From Congeria kusceri (lineage: Eukaryota > Mollusca > Bivalvia > Myida > Dreissenidae), in contig CM051034.1 in NCBI GenBank assembly GCA_027627225.1, forward strand, positions 19,590,480 to 19,654,479: DNA of 64,000 bases, written 5' to 3'. The translations under genes and the position numbers were made by a program. The notes under the pieces were generated by a model. That model was given only the letters and a program-made list of their open reading frames with translations. It did no database searches and was not told the DNA's origin. Within the stretch, counting starts at the first letter, position 1. Each line of letters begins with the position of its first letter. Shown here one piece after another: positions 47,280-59,344 of this stretch.

Positions 47280-48960
47280 AGACACGGTGATAATCAACCG
47301 CTCTTGTATCCCAATATTGAAATGTGCTACCATCCTGCTTTATAATATATGTTTTACTTTAAAATTGAAATTTCTTTCCGATTTTTATTTTACCTCAGGT
47401 GCCCCATTGTGGCCCTTTTCGTAGAGTCCTTTAAAATATAAAAAAAGTTATCATGGCGATCTTGCTTATTTCCATTAAAGTGTTATACCATTTGAAAGGA
47501 TTTAATGTAAATTTCTTCCATGTTCGAACGGTAAAAATTCTTTAGTATAATTTAGGACCAGTTTTATTATAGGTCATATGTAGTTAGGGCACTAGGTATG
47601 TGGCCTACAACTTGGTCATTAGACCAAGCAGTATATGTTATAGTCACACCACTGACAGGAAGCTTTTGCTATCAAATTAACAAATTAACAAATCACCACA
47701 CATACACCAATATTAAGGATATTGTACAAATGTCTTATACGTTTTTGACAATATTTGGCCAATAATAACCCTGTAATGGGTGTGAACACAAATACAAATT
47801 TAACATTTGAAACGCATTCTCGCTGAATAGAGCAGATATATGATTAATCTATCTCTTTGTTATCACTCATCAAACATGATATGAAGCGAATATATACGTT
47901 ACACATGGTAGTCGCGCAAAACAAATTATTAATTATTTTGTCTGTTAATTAGCTGGTATCATTTTTATTCCATCATGCAGTAGTCCCATTTTTGCGTGTA
48001 TCAGGGTATTGAAGCATACAACTTGACTGACAACAAATCAAGAGACCTAACCCCGCTCTTGAAATACTAAAGGTTTTTAATAGCTGTGGGACTTGATTAT
48101 GACTTTTTGCCGTATTTCTTCGTGGATTAGCACAGTTTAATGTCGATAAGCAATTCCTACATTGGTTCCAAAATGATTAACCTCCGCCTAGGAGGTTATG
48201 TTTTTGCCGGCGTTGGTGTTTTAGTATGGCTGTCTGGAAGAAGTCATTAGCATAATATTTTCCTATTGACTCTGGTCACTTTCAGTCTATATTTGAATAC
48301 GGGCAAAGCATAGGATACTCGAAGTTACAATGGAATAGCTTCGCGTAACAACTGCGGTGAGTTGGTGGATTTTAAATAATGGCTATATTGGTAAAAAAGC
48401 TGTTCCGTTACCATCGTAAAACGACACTATGCAGTTCTTTTTATCAAAACTGTTACGTTACCGGTAAATTAATAAACGAATTACGCACCAATTTAGTAAA
48501 CAGAATTGCCATTGCAATTAAGGTATTTAGTTCTATAAATTTGTGTCTGGTATAAAGCTGTATTAAAAAAATCTGTGTCTTTATTGAAACTTCGTTTATA
48601 TCTTTTGATATTATTAATTATTGCTTTCTATAGTTTATGTTGCATATTTAAAGTTTTGCAACCGTATGAATATGATTTGTTGGTATTTGTTTTACTTGCA
48701 TTGACCAATAGAATGCTATTTATATATTTATATATAACATACGCGTAAATGCCACTTGATTAGACTAGTTTTCGTAGTTATATTGAACTAATAAGCACCA
48801 GAAGGAAAATCCAGCACAGCAACAGCTATCGCTGAGTTACATTTCACAACCTACTTGGCAGCAATTCAAGGCTCAAGGGTAAAACATCGGTCAGTTTTCT
48901 TGAATATTGAGTCTTCTAAAGGTTCTTAGATTAATAGGAACATACCAACGTTGAACAGGA
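47280..48960. other. Intergenic DNA
   Basis: Contains at 48178-48200 the short hairpin-forming motif AACCTCCGCCTAGGAGGTTA, which begins a repeat-like block; otherwise no recognised feature. Confidence 0.4.
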
Positions 48961-48969
48961 GTGAGGGAA

Positions 48970-49020
48970 ATGGATGGACGTACCTGTGGATTCGTATATA
49001 CACTAACACTATTTGTTATT
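48970..49020 (+). CDS. Ig-protein exon 1 (signal peptide)
   Basis: ATG followed by 16 codons with a hydrophobic core FVYTLTLFVI and a strong donor GTAAGT, phase 0. Confidence 0.65.
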
Positions 49021-52000
49021 GTAAGTTTTACCACGACATATTCTCTTTATATTTGTAGAAGTTGTAAAATCTAATTCAGGGGGTCAAATGGATTTAGTCT
49101 ATTTATGTAAAACCGTTTTCAAGAAACTAAATTTTTGTTCCAGAAGAAATTGTTTTCTAGAATTTGTGTTGTGCTTTCTTCTTAAAATGAATGTTTTGTT
49201 TCTGTAAAAAATAATCAATGTGAAAACTGTTAATACTCTATTTTGTAAAACATATATCATTATTAATGTATTGTAAAGAGTATTTGCCTAAAAAAACCCA
49301 TTAAATCACGGAATTATTTATTGTAGATATGTTCGGCATTTACTTTACTTTCAACGATCTGGACTATGGGTTTCCTTAATAAATGACTGAAAGCATGTTG
49401 TTTGTTTCTTGTTATTTAGATATAAAGAGAATTTGAAAAGCAATAGTATAACTGTTATAACTTGGGCATTTAAGACCAGTAAAATATATGTTTTTGTATT
49501 AAATGTTATATAAAGCATAACATATATTATGAATACCAAAGACATATTTCTAGGTTAACAAATATGCTGACATTTCTAGGCATCTAGTACTTGGGCGATA
49601 AGTGATGCAGACCGAACGCATGCGGACAATCCGGAAATCTCAAAGATGTTGACAGAACTAAGACGCCAAAATCAACGTCTAGAGCATCAGAACAGACGGT
49701 TATCTGCAGTAACAGCATATAATAAACAATCAGTATAAATTATAAATGTTAGGCGTGTTGTCAATTTTGTAGGTTTTGATAAAAACATTATAACTTATAT
49801 ACAATTAATGCATGATATTTTCTTATAAGTGATACCAACTTTATATTTGTAACACATATCTAAAGAATAACGAATGAAAATTAATCACTGAAGAAAATTA
49901 AGGAATGCGTCAATTAAAACCGAAATTTATGTAATCGCCCGTTTAGGAAGAATCGATATCGGTGTACGTATACTCAAGCCATGATGTAAATTGACATTGG
50001 CATATACAATTAATGCATGATATTTTGTTATAGGTGATACCAACTTTATATTTAAAACACATATAAAGGATAATGAAAAATAATGACGAAAGCAAATTAA
50101 GGAATCCATCTATTAAGCCTACAACGTTTTTAATCGTGCGGTTAGTTAGAATCGATATCGGGGTATGTATACTCAAGCAATGATGTAAATTGACATTGGC
50201 ATATACAACTTTGCTTATAAAACATCATTAAAAATACTCGTTTATTACGTTATTGAGTCGCCATAAGATTTCATGCTATATAGTTTTTAAAGACTCTAAA
50301 TCCACTATGGACATACCTTGTACAAAGTAAACAATGGAATAAAATAATTTATCCAATCATCACGCCTGCATTGACGAAATAACACTCCGTGGGATGAGCT
50401 TAGCTGTATTCCACCTTGTTGAATACAGCAACCACGCGCATTATAATGACGTTAGGTTGTTTATTATCGTGACGTCATTTGATGTGTTTCGTCTTATTCA
50501 GTGATTTTCTTTTGTTTATTTTCAAAATAAAAACAGAAAATGCTGGGATAAATAAAATGCCATGGTTTAGGTTTTCTAAGCCTCTCTAAATAAACTGATC
50601 TGTATTCAACACTAACCTAGTATTCTCTATGTAACTCATTGTCATAGTGCGATTTTATAGATATGACCCTCATTAATCTCCGGTAGCGCTTAACAGTTCT
50701 GTTTATACCGGTTTAACATTTATCTAACGTCTAGAGCACGGATTACACAGTCATATAACAAAAGCACCCATCAACATGCGACAGGAACAAATGGCTGTTG
50801 TTCGAATCCTGCCAAAATCTTTCTTTTTATTTTTGTATCATATTTTTAATTAAACCTCACTTAATATCATGATTTGTTTTCCTTTCTGCTTTTTTATTTC
50901 CTTTTCTTCATTTGTTATGTATACACATTTCCAGAAAAGGTAAAATTGGTTTACAATTCGATAGGCCATGGAATATTAAGTTTTAAAATATGAATCATTT
51001 CTATAATTATATAATTTTATTTTTTCTAAAAAGTCACTGTGTTAATTTGAAGCGGACGATGTGCCTGTAACAATACTTGATAACCATATCGCTATTCTTA
51101 TACAGATATGGCAAGGCGTACAACAAATGTGTAAGTCCATTTGTGCTGCTGGTGAAGACGTCATTGAGGTAATGCTATTCTCTACAGTTGCCAAATTAGC
51201 TACTGAAGTGTATATTCTTCAAACAACTTATGTATCTGCTTGTTATATGCTTTCCATTAAAATTATGCAGTATCATTGTCTTATCAAATGCATTGGTAAA
51301 TACTAGTCAAATATATATGGCTGGTTGAATAGGCGTTCCAAATGTTTGCAATTCAGAATTAGAAATATGTGAATAAACTAGTATCCGCTTGATTGAATTA
51401 ATTCATTATTAATATGAATTTAAGTAAATATTGCATTGTGCTTCATCAAGCATTCAGTAATTCATGAATATCAAAGAAACAATTACAATTTTATACAAAT
51501 GTAACATTGACGTTCATATATTCGTGTTTATGATCAGAATAGAGACGGATCATCGGATAAAGACGATGTTCGAATTATGTCTGTAAGTACGTCTGGTCTC
51601 TTGGCATCAAATCAACACAGTGTGTTGACTGTTGATTATTTTGCCCCAGTACATCATACAACGGAATTCTACTGCGCCATGGAAACAACGTACTGGAGAA
51701 CAGGCAAACGCTCTTGAACATAAGTAATATGAGTTGAACAATTCATTCGCATCCTCGTTTAAATATAGAAAAAAATGAAGCTATAAGATATTTAAATGGA
51801 TACCAATATATGCATAATACGAAATATTAAAAACAATAGTTTGCGTTTTCATATTGATATTTAATTATTGAATTCGGCTCCATCGATATTTTCTATCATT
51901 AACAATTTTGCCATATGTCAGATTACAGCTGGAAAACGTTCTAGGCGAGGCAACGCTTACAGGTTTTCTGTCCAGATACCGCACGAGTGTCTAGATCCGG

Positions 52001-53558
52001 AAAATATTGACAACATATATATCGGCTTTAGTGTCAGCACAGAACAAACTTATAATTCTCTCTTGTTCAATGCGACTACTCTAGGACATCATGGTAGCTT
52101 TGACGTTCCCGAGACCGATTTAAAACTGTTCAATTTTTCCACGAGCTACGTGGCACCTTTGGATGGACATTTAAATATAAGCACTATTATTAATGTAATT
52201 AAGAGATTTAGAAATTGCAATTTTAACCATCAATCAAAGCACTATACCAGCATCTGTGTCGGTGGAGGGCGTTAGCGATGCTAGTTTAGAACCTGTGGTT
52301 GGTTCTCAAAGAGAAGGTCTTATTGACGGTGAATCGTCCTTCTGGTTGAATATGACCTTGAAGAACCATTTAGCGAAACATGGAGGGATCCTGAATGTCC
52401 AGGTACCATTTCTGAAATTGGGTTCTAATTTGATTAAGCAATACTTCTTTGATCGCCATGTTCACATTTTCTTTGAACATTCTAATAAAGTTTTCTCTGA
52501 GAAAACTTTGGCACTGGCCTTTGACGTATACGGCGGTTCCTCAATTGGATTTTCTGTCATCGATTCTGGGATAAACAGTTTGTACTGTATGGCCGTAGGA
52601 AACCCCAGACCAACAGTTGCACTTTTGAAAGTTTCACGAAGGGGCGAAGAACGTGTTCTCAAAACAGAGACCCTAATTAACCACACTTACGTAACTGTTG
52701 AGAGTCATATGGTTAATTTTAACCGTTCTGTGGAAGGAAAATACATATGCAGGTACGATGAAGAATAAAATACAAATATATTATTGTATAATGAAACTTC
52801 TGGTGTGTATGGTCTGTTCTGTAAATAGTAATTGTACTAATATACACTATACTTATGTCATGATATTTTAAACCCACGTCTCAATAAATAGCTTGTTTGC
52901 GATTATTATTTGTTTTATATAAAAGCGCAGGGTTTCGCTCAGTCCGAATTGTTTTTATTTTGGTAAGCCATGTATAAACATGCACAATTTTATTATCTTT
53001 ATCGGTTAAAGGGCCGATAACGGATTAAGACACATCGAAAAGACAATCAACGTCATTCTGCTTGAAAAGGCAACAATTGGCATTGAAAAGTCAGGTGTCA
53101 TAACGAACACCTCCAAACGTGTTGTCATTTCCTGCAAAGCGACTGGAAAGCCTCGGCCAGATCTGCAGTGTGTCGACCTCTTTGGCAAGACGATGAAGCC
53201 TACATCTGATAGGGTAAGTTGGATTTTTATTTTGTAACAGCGGTAAGGACAGCAATTTATCTTGTTTTATGTACCAGACGTTAGTGTTATGTTAAAGTTA
53301 TTGTATAACGCACGATAGTGTAATAACGACTTGTCAATAGCAACTTACATTGCGTTGCAGAAAACGGGGAAGACGAACGGTCGAGTTAGCTCTTGGATAA
53401 CTCTGACACTGACGCCAGCTGAGGCGCAACAGTTTCACGAACTATATTGCGTAATTACCCAGGGCGAGTTCAATAGAAAGAGACACACGATCGACATGTT
53501 CCCCGGGCAAATTAATGAGAACTTCCCATTTAATTCAACGATATTATTTGAGTATTAG
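48970..53558 (+). CDS. Secreted Ig-domain protein, seven exons, frame broken in exon 5
   Basis: Exons: 48970-49020, 49580-49708, 51106-51168, 51538-51582, 51922-52752, 53012-53213, 53361-53558. All are GT-AG and phases agree at every junction. Exon 1 is a signal peptide (MDGRTCGFVYTLTLFVI). Exon 2 is coiled-coil-like (ISKMLTELRRQNQRLEHQN). The rest carries a beta-rich region, then two Ig-like domains: SLYCMAVGNPRPTVALL to GKYICRADNG, and VVISCKATGKPRPDLQC to HELYCVITQGE. No transmembrane helix was seen, so it is probably secreted. A 58-bp insertion at about 52188-52245 shifts the frame inside exon 5; without it about 486 residues would be encoded. The gene is therefore either a recent null allele or pseudogene, or carries an assembly error. 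No orthologue is recognised. Confidence 0.72.
49580..49708 (+). CDS. Ig-protein exon 2 (coiled coil)
   Basis: Acceptor CATTTCTAG, donor CTGCA/gtaaca. Encodes ASSTWAISDADRTHADNPE then ISKMLTELRRQNQRLEHQN with heptad-like leucines. Confidence 0.7.
49796..50210 (+). repeat. ~205-bp tandem duplication in intron
   Basis: ACAATTAATGCATGATATTT recurs at 49801 and 50006, and GAATCGATATCGG with ATACTCAAGC recurs near the end of each unit (49951 and 50151). Copies are diverged, so older than the 213-bp pair at 25.2 kb. Confidence 0.85.
51106..51168 (+). CDS. Ig-protein exon 3
   Basis: Acceptor CTTATACAG, donor GAG/gtaatg, 21 codons in phase 0: IWQGVQQMCKSICAAGEDVIE. Small but well-bounded exon. Confidence 0.65.
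51538..51582 (+). CDS. Ig-protein exon 4
   Basis: Acceptor ATGATCAG, donor TCT/gtaagt, 15 codons in phase 0: NRDGSSDKDDVRIMS. Hydrophilic linker. Confidence 0.6.
51922..52752 (+). CDS. Ig-protein exon 5, interrupted by a 58-bp insertion
   Basis: Acceptor CATATGTCAG, donor TGCAG/gtacga. Frame 1 (ITAGKRSRRGNAYRF to LNISTI) ends in the insertion; frame 2 (TIPASVSVEGVSDA to KYICR) continues after it. The 9-bp AAGCACTAT stands at 52179-52187 and 52237-52245; removing one repeat plus spacer restores a single frame. No GT-AG intron in the right phase explains the gap. Confidence 0.72.
53012..53213 (+). CDS. Ig-protein exon 6
   Basis: Acceptor GGTTAAAG, donor GATAGG/gtaagt. Joined to exon 5 it gives YICRADNGLRHIEKTINV, a classic Ig strand F-G, then the start of a second Ig domain (VVISCKATGKPRP). 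Confidence 0.75.
53361..53558 (+). CDS. Ig-protein exon 7 (last)
   Basis: Acceptor TGCGTTGCAG. Encodes WITLTLTPAEAQQFHELYC, the end of the second Ig domain, and closes ...NSTILFEY before TAG at 53556-53558. Confidence 0.75.
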   Translation, partial: KTGKTNGRVSSWITLTLTPAEAQQFHELYCVITQGEFNRKRHTIDMFPGQINENFPFNSTILFEY

Positions 53559-53559
53559 C

Positions 53560-56345
53560 GGATTGGTTGGAAAGCCGTTGCTAAACGACCCTCCTTATCA
53601 GAGTTTCTTTTCTGAACCCGGATCACCATACACCACTTACGAGGCCGTTCACATAGTGTTTTCTTAACCATTGTTTAAAAGGTCAACACTTTTTTTCTTT
53701 CAAGCTATAGACTGACATGCAATTGTGTATCTTTCTGTTATTCTGAACTGCACAAACTTGAATTGTGTATGAAATATTTACATCAATGGATTTAGTACAG
53801 TCGTATATACAATAGCATTTATTTCATAGTTACTAATGCGTTTATATAGTTTATAAATTCTTTTTGATAGTTTTTAATTAGTGTTCATATATAATATTAT
53901 ATATTATATTGTTATCGAATTACACCTTTCAAGAATTTATCGGCGGCGCTGTCTGTGACTTTGAGCCAAATTTATGACCACTCAATCAATAAATAGTGTA
54001 TATATAGTGAGACGTATTGAATTGCATGAGTGGTCAAAGTAAACATATTTTTCAGAAATTTCTTTGTATGACCATGAATGAAATCAATACACCCCTATAC
54101 TGAAATAAAAAAATTGTCGTTTTGTGTCATGGTTTTGTAAATAATAAATTATGTTGTTTTTTTTCACATCTAATCCTTTATGAGTTACAACTGGCGCGCG
54201 CTACGACGAAGTCATAATTTTGTGTAAACTGACGTCATTGATGTGACTACGTCTGCAGAGACAACGCCTCAAAAACACTGTACCAGAATAAAGATTACTA
54301 TTGGGCTATTTTAATGTACAAAAATGTATAACTAATAATACAAGCGTTTTAGCATACTGAAAAATATCACACTGCGTTCATCTAAACATGACATTTTTAT
54401 TTTTATACATTTGATGGCAGCATTACTATTCTCTTGTGTAAATATTTGTTTGAAACATTATTGTAAGACATTATAGGGCGCTTAGTCGGTAAATTGTCAG
54501 TTTTTCTTTTTTATTCCTTTGTCATGACTTCGATACCAGTCTGGGGTTTTCATAATATTTGGGTTTCCAAATATTATTGTTGACTTTTTGTATCGCACAT
54601 ATCATTATAGAACATACACATTTAAACTGTTTTTAATTTACACATCTCTGTAGTTAACCTGTACATTTCTAAAATAAAATCTCAATATCGGCGCGTGTTA
54701 TGTGGTAAATTCACTGGAATCCTATGGAAAAAGCATGTATTAAAATTTTAACTTTATTAAAGCTTGCATGTTTCTTTTTTTCTTAACGTTACTTTCAAAT
54801 TGAATATTGTCTTGGACTATTTGCTTTAAGAACATTTAATATATGCATTTCGTCAACGCTTTTAATACGTTAACTTAAAACGAAAATTTACGAGATCAAT
54901 TGCTGCTCACTGTACAATCGACTCGTCGCTAAGCATGGCTGCTGCTATTGGCCCCTGCGTCTAGTCTACATATTTGCGAAATACTTAGTGAATCGTTCTA
55001 AAATATCTCTCGTTATAGCAGACGTTGATAAGGCTGCGTAATTAAAATACGTGTGCTGTGGAATATAAGTATAGCGAGTGTGTGTGCAGGACCGGTGTGC
55101 GCATAGCGGCTTTGGTACTGAAACGTTTATGATACGCATTCATCTTATTTGGCGTAGCTGTCTAACCCAACTTGTGACCTTTCCCAACATCCGATCTAAT
55201 GTTGTGACAATTACCCAACAACAACAACACTACACTGGTCATAAAAGCGTCGGTGCAACTTCCAATAAAATATGGAGGAGAGATTCTTAACAGGTTAGGA
55301 TTGCTGACGTAAAATTCAGTAATAGATTTACACAGTTCGCACAAAATGAATGCGTTCATATATAAGCAATGCTAGTTAAATATTTGACATAAAACTAACG
55401 TGTTACAGAACAATAAATGTGTCGTTTTTCAACGTTGCAAATGAATAGACTTAACTACTTTCGAGTGCCTCCTTTATCTATGTGTACACAACAGGCACTG
55501 AAGACAATGTTCCCACCATGGGTAAGGCGCATGTAGCTTTGACGAAAATGAGACCAATTGACCCGTCTCTCTCAAACGAATTTATCCTCGACTGTAGGTC
55601 ATAGTTAGGTCACTCTTTCCCACTTTCAATAGGCAATAAACTTGACCAAATACTAGTTGTTCTCAAAGTCTTTACAACTCAACGAAATTTTATCTTGCCG
55701 TGTATACACCGATTGCTTGATGCATATATTACCGTCGATGCATCATATTCTGTATGCGTGTTGCTGTATACAGGTATATTGTTTTAATTCTTTTAGGTAC
55801 TCATTTGTTGACTTAAGAGCATAAGAGCATTCCTATTTATTTTTAATGTTTAAAACAGCTAAGTAACGTAAGATGTAATATTACAATGGTATATAAGGAG
55901 GCGAAAAGTATGATTTGGTATTTGAATATTGTTAGCCATTGGACATGCGACAGAATAAGTTAAATATATTTGAAAAACACACCAAGTTTAAAATATTTAT
56001 GATGGAAGTTGAATTAACATTCCTTATTTGCAAAATTACCACAGAAGCCGAATATCTTCTTTTAAAGATAGTTCTTGTTTTAATAAGGTAGGCATTTTAA
56101 AGCAATCTTTTTATAGTATACTTATTTTAAATCAGTTCTTTGCGTATATGTGATACATTGGACATTTCTGTTTGAAAAGATTATCATATCAAATCAAACG
56201 TGTTTGCGACTCTGACATAAATTGGTTGTCTCACTAAACACTTTTTTGTAAAAAAAAAATCATTTGCTTTTTTCAAGTTTTTTGAAAGATATAAACGATC
56301 TAGAAAACTTTTGCTTTCTTGTTAGATATAAAAGATCTAGAAATA
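53560..56345. other. Intergenic DNA without recognised gene
   Basis: AT-rich with short open stretches only. A CRE-like TGACGTCA lies at about 54231. Nothing else can be supported. Confidence 0.4.
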
Positions 56346-56350
56346 ATGTG

Positions 56351-56352
<2 letters not shown>

Positions 56353-56420
<68 letters not shown>
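56353..56420. repeat. (TA)n microsatellite
   Basis: An uninterrupted run of about 34 TA dinucleotides. Confidence 0.97.
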
Positions 56421-56421
<1 letters not shown>

Positions 56422-56429
56422 GATTAAAC

Positions 56430-58300
56430 AGTATTGCGTAGTTGTTTAATGGCATAATATTGGCATGTTTTCTGCTTCGCTGTCGCTTAATGCTATTTTT
56501 CTGTACAGACGTTTATACTTTTGTGTGGTAGCTTACCTAAATGTACTATATATGGGCACTTTCATATAGTTTAAAACACTATTAAAACATACTGTAATAC
56601 TATACAGGTGAGAATGAAATGATATTTTGTTATCATTGCACTAGAGCATTTCCCACATTTGCACCGCATTGGTGGACAATCAATACAATACGATCTTACA
56701 CTAAGAAAATCATCTATTGCTCCACAATCCAAACGCCTGTTCTTTAATAGAAGTAACATCGTGAAAGGAAAAAAAAATTCATTTGAAAACAAATAGTAAA
56801 TATAACGCCTAGATCATTTTAAAACCAAAGTTTTATTTTAGAAAGATGTGAAACTATTAAATAAAGACATTTAACAAATGTTCAACGTCACATCACCACA
56901 CTAGTATATGACTATACTTCATCTGGACAACGTACATGCAGTGTATAATTCTACAAACAAGGTGAAAATAATCAAAACGCTGAGAAGCGCAGGAAGACTG
57001 TTGGCGACAAAAGAAACTAAAAGTATGTGAAATATGAGTTCATTTTTGTTAACCAAGGAACATCTGTTTGAATGAAGTTCATGTTCCCATCTTCAAACTT
57101 TATAATGTGGCTTCTTATTCAATATTATACGACATCATAATGTAAGCTAATTTGTAAGTATCGAAAACGTATTTTGTTCGAGCTAATTAATTTATGCAAA
57201 CGGAATTATATACATGGCAGTAACAAGTCAATCTGCAACGGGCCAGAATAACCTATGAAGCGTAGTAGTAAGGAGCACCGATTGTTAGTGCGTCGTAAAC
57301 AAAGATTTATAAATAAGCGTGTTTATTTATAGATCTTTGTTCGTAGCCTACTAAGTCAAAATAGATCAGACGATGTAAGCTCTCGATTGTCCATAGTACA
57401 GTTTAAAATTAATAAATTGCAGTAATTTGTTGTCAAAATAGTCAGAATGAGAAAATTGGTAACAATAAAATAACACTTTCGCAACAAGTCAAAAATATTC
57501 GATGTTTTGCATTAATTTGGTGGTCTTATTACAGGACACTCCAGTGAATATCTCGGTGACATACAAGTAAATAGCAAACGTAGGTGTGTCATAAGTTTAA
57601 AGTTACATTTTTTTAATAAATTGACCTTTTTTACAAACTGTAATTGTAATAAATCACATGATATACAAATTACTATACATATTACATACATTATCTTATA
57701 TGATTAAAATGTAAGAAAACGGATGTGACATTTTGCTTTTTTGAAGAAGGATAGGTTTCGATTTACGGACTAATAGCCTGCAAAGAAAAGAAGTAGTTTT
57801 CCGCGATACCTGTTTTGGAAATTACCCCCTGAAAAGACCGTTGGCTTCCGTCAACAGTCTAAAAACTAACAACCGATGGAATACCGATGGAAAAAAGCAA
57901 GCGAATTACAATTGAAATGCACCATATACACGATTAACAACGAAACAAGGTAATAATATAACAACTATGAAGTGTAACTGATGACACATTTATAATTAAT
58001 TGTATCACAAAACGGCAATTTTAATGCAAATGAGAAATTATACGGCGAAAGTAAAAATGCAACGTTTCAACAATAGATGCATGCAACCGATCATGTCATT
58101 CTAATTGTCTGAATGACTCATTATACACAAACTGTACAAAACCAATACAAATTTGAAGCAATAATGTATGGAAGTTATATTCTTGATACGAAACTTTTTT
58201 GTTGTTCGGTGAACGCATTATTATTACTCATATCATCCACGATTTATACTTAATGACATAAGAGCGTACATAATTTTTTTTTCTTCCCTAATGAATCCAA
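56430..58300. other. Intergenic DNA without recognised gene
   Basis: Contains a short hairpin (57298-57341, arms AACAAAGATTTATAAATAA and complement with one mismatch). Otherwise no recognised feature. Confidence 0.45.
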
Positions 58301-58641
58301 CTACAGTTGAATCGCAATTATACGAATACAAGTAGTCACCGGACCGCCGCGAGAAATCGTATACTCGCATTTTCCGTAAAATCGCTTCTTTCTTAAATAA
58401 TACGAAATGTTGTTCTTTAGTGTCAATATTGGTGTATAATTTGAACATCACTCGTAAAATAGTATTTAATACATAACTATGGTAAGATAATTAAAATAAA
58501 ATAAGTTGCATTCATGCACAAGTTAATGACACAAAACATAACAAACAATCTGTGGTTACAGTTAATAAAAGAACAATGTACAGGCATAACGAAGGGTCAC
58601 GACACTCCGCCGACTACAGCTTCATTATGTAAAAACAAAGG

Positions 58642-58897
58642 AGGCGCGTCGTGGGAAAACCGGTCTTAATGCATGTGCGTAGTGTCGTCCCGGATTGGCC
58701 TGTGCAGTCCGCACAGGCTGATCCGGGACGGCACTTTCAGCCTACAGTGTATTTATGTTTAAAAGAGACTTCCTTGAAACAGAAAATACCATAAAAGAAG
58801 AAAGTGTCTTCCCTTATTAGCCTGTGCGGACTGCACAGGCTAACCCAGGACGACACTTTACGCACATGCATTAAGACCGGTTTTCCCATGACACGCC
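58642..58897. mobile_element. Palindromic MITE-like element, copy 3
   Basis: Ends GGCGCGTCGTGGGAAAACCG and, on the opposite strand, GGCGTGTCATGGGAAAACCG. The interior carries GGATTGGCCTGTGCAGTCC and its complement. Same family as 5940-6194 and 10246-10550. Confidence 0.9.
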
Positions 58898-58902
58898 ACA
58901 AG

Positions 58903-59018
58903 GGATGAATGGCGGGTGCGAGCCTCGGCTGTCATTCGAAGAGGTGTGAAATCAAACAAAGGATGAGTGGCAGGTGCGAGCATCGGCTGACATTCGAAGA
59001 GGTGTGTACTCAAACGCC
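58903..59018 (+). repeat. 58-bp imperfect tandem duplication
   Basis: GGATGAATGGCGGGTGCGAG at 58903 recurs as GGATGAGTGGCAGGTGCGAG at 58961, each followed by CATTCGAAGAGGTGTG. Directly follows MITE copy 3. Confidence 0.9.
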
Positions 59019-59344
59019 GGTCGGCGGTTATGGGACCGTGATAATTGTTTCATAAAATTGCACTTTTGGCAAATAGCGATTCGTATAATCGCATCTTTTT
59101 TACATTGAATAAAGAAGAGAAAACGAAGGGACCATCGCAATTTTTCGTAATACATCGCTATTTCGTATACTAGTAATCGCGATTCGATTGTATTATATAC
59201 GTATTGTTACATTTTCTTCATGTGTCGCGTACCAAAACAGTTGAACCAGTTAAAAATCACTGTCAGGTGTTTCCCAGTGCATACAGTGCAAGAATGTTAC
59301 TCTATAGGCTGACTAAATAATTCTTGAACATAAATATTGGTTGA

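Noticed and set aside
50737..50835. Second tRNA-like head with GTTCGAATCC and a T-rich tail
   Set aside because: The B-box-like word is present but no A box or stems could be fitted; too weak to list.
52188..52245. Short intron explaining the frame change in the Ig-protein exon
   Set aside because: No GT-AG pair gives the required length modulo three; the AT-AC alternative lacks the U12 5' consensus.
57298..57341. Small hairpin as a candidate microRNA precursor
   Set aside because: The stem is 19 bp with a 6-base loop, shorter than a normal pre-miRNA, and there is no conservation or small-RNA evidence.
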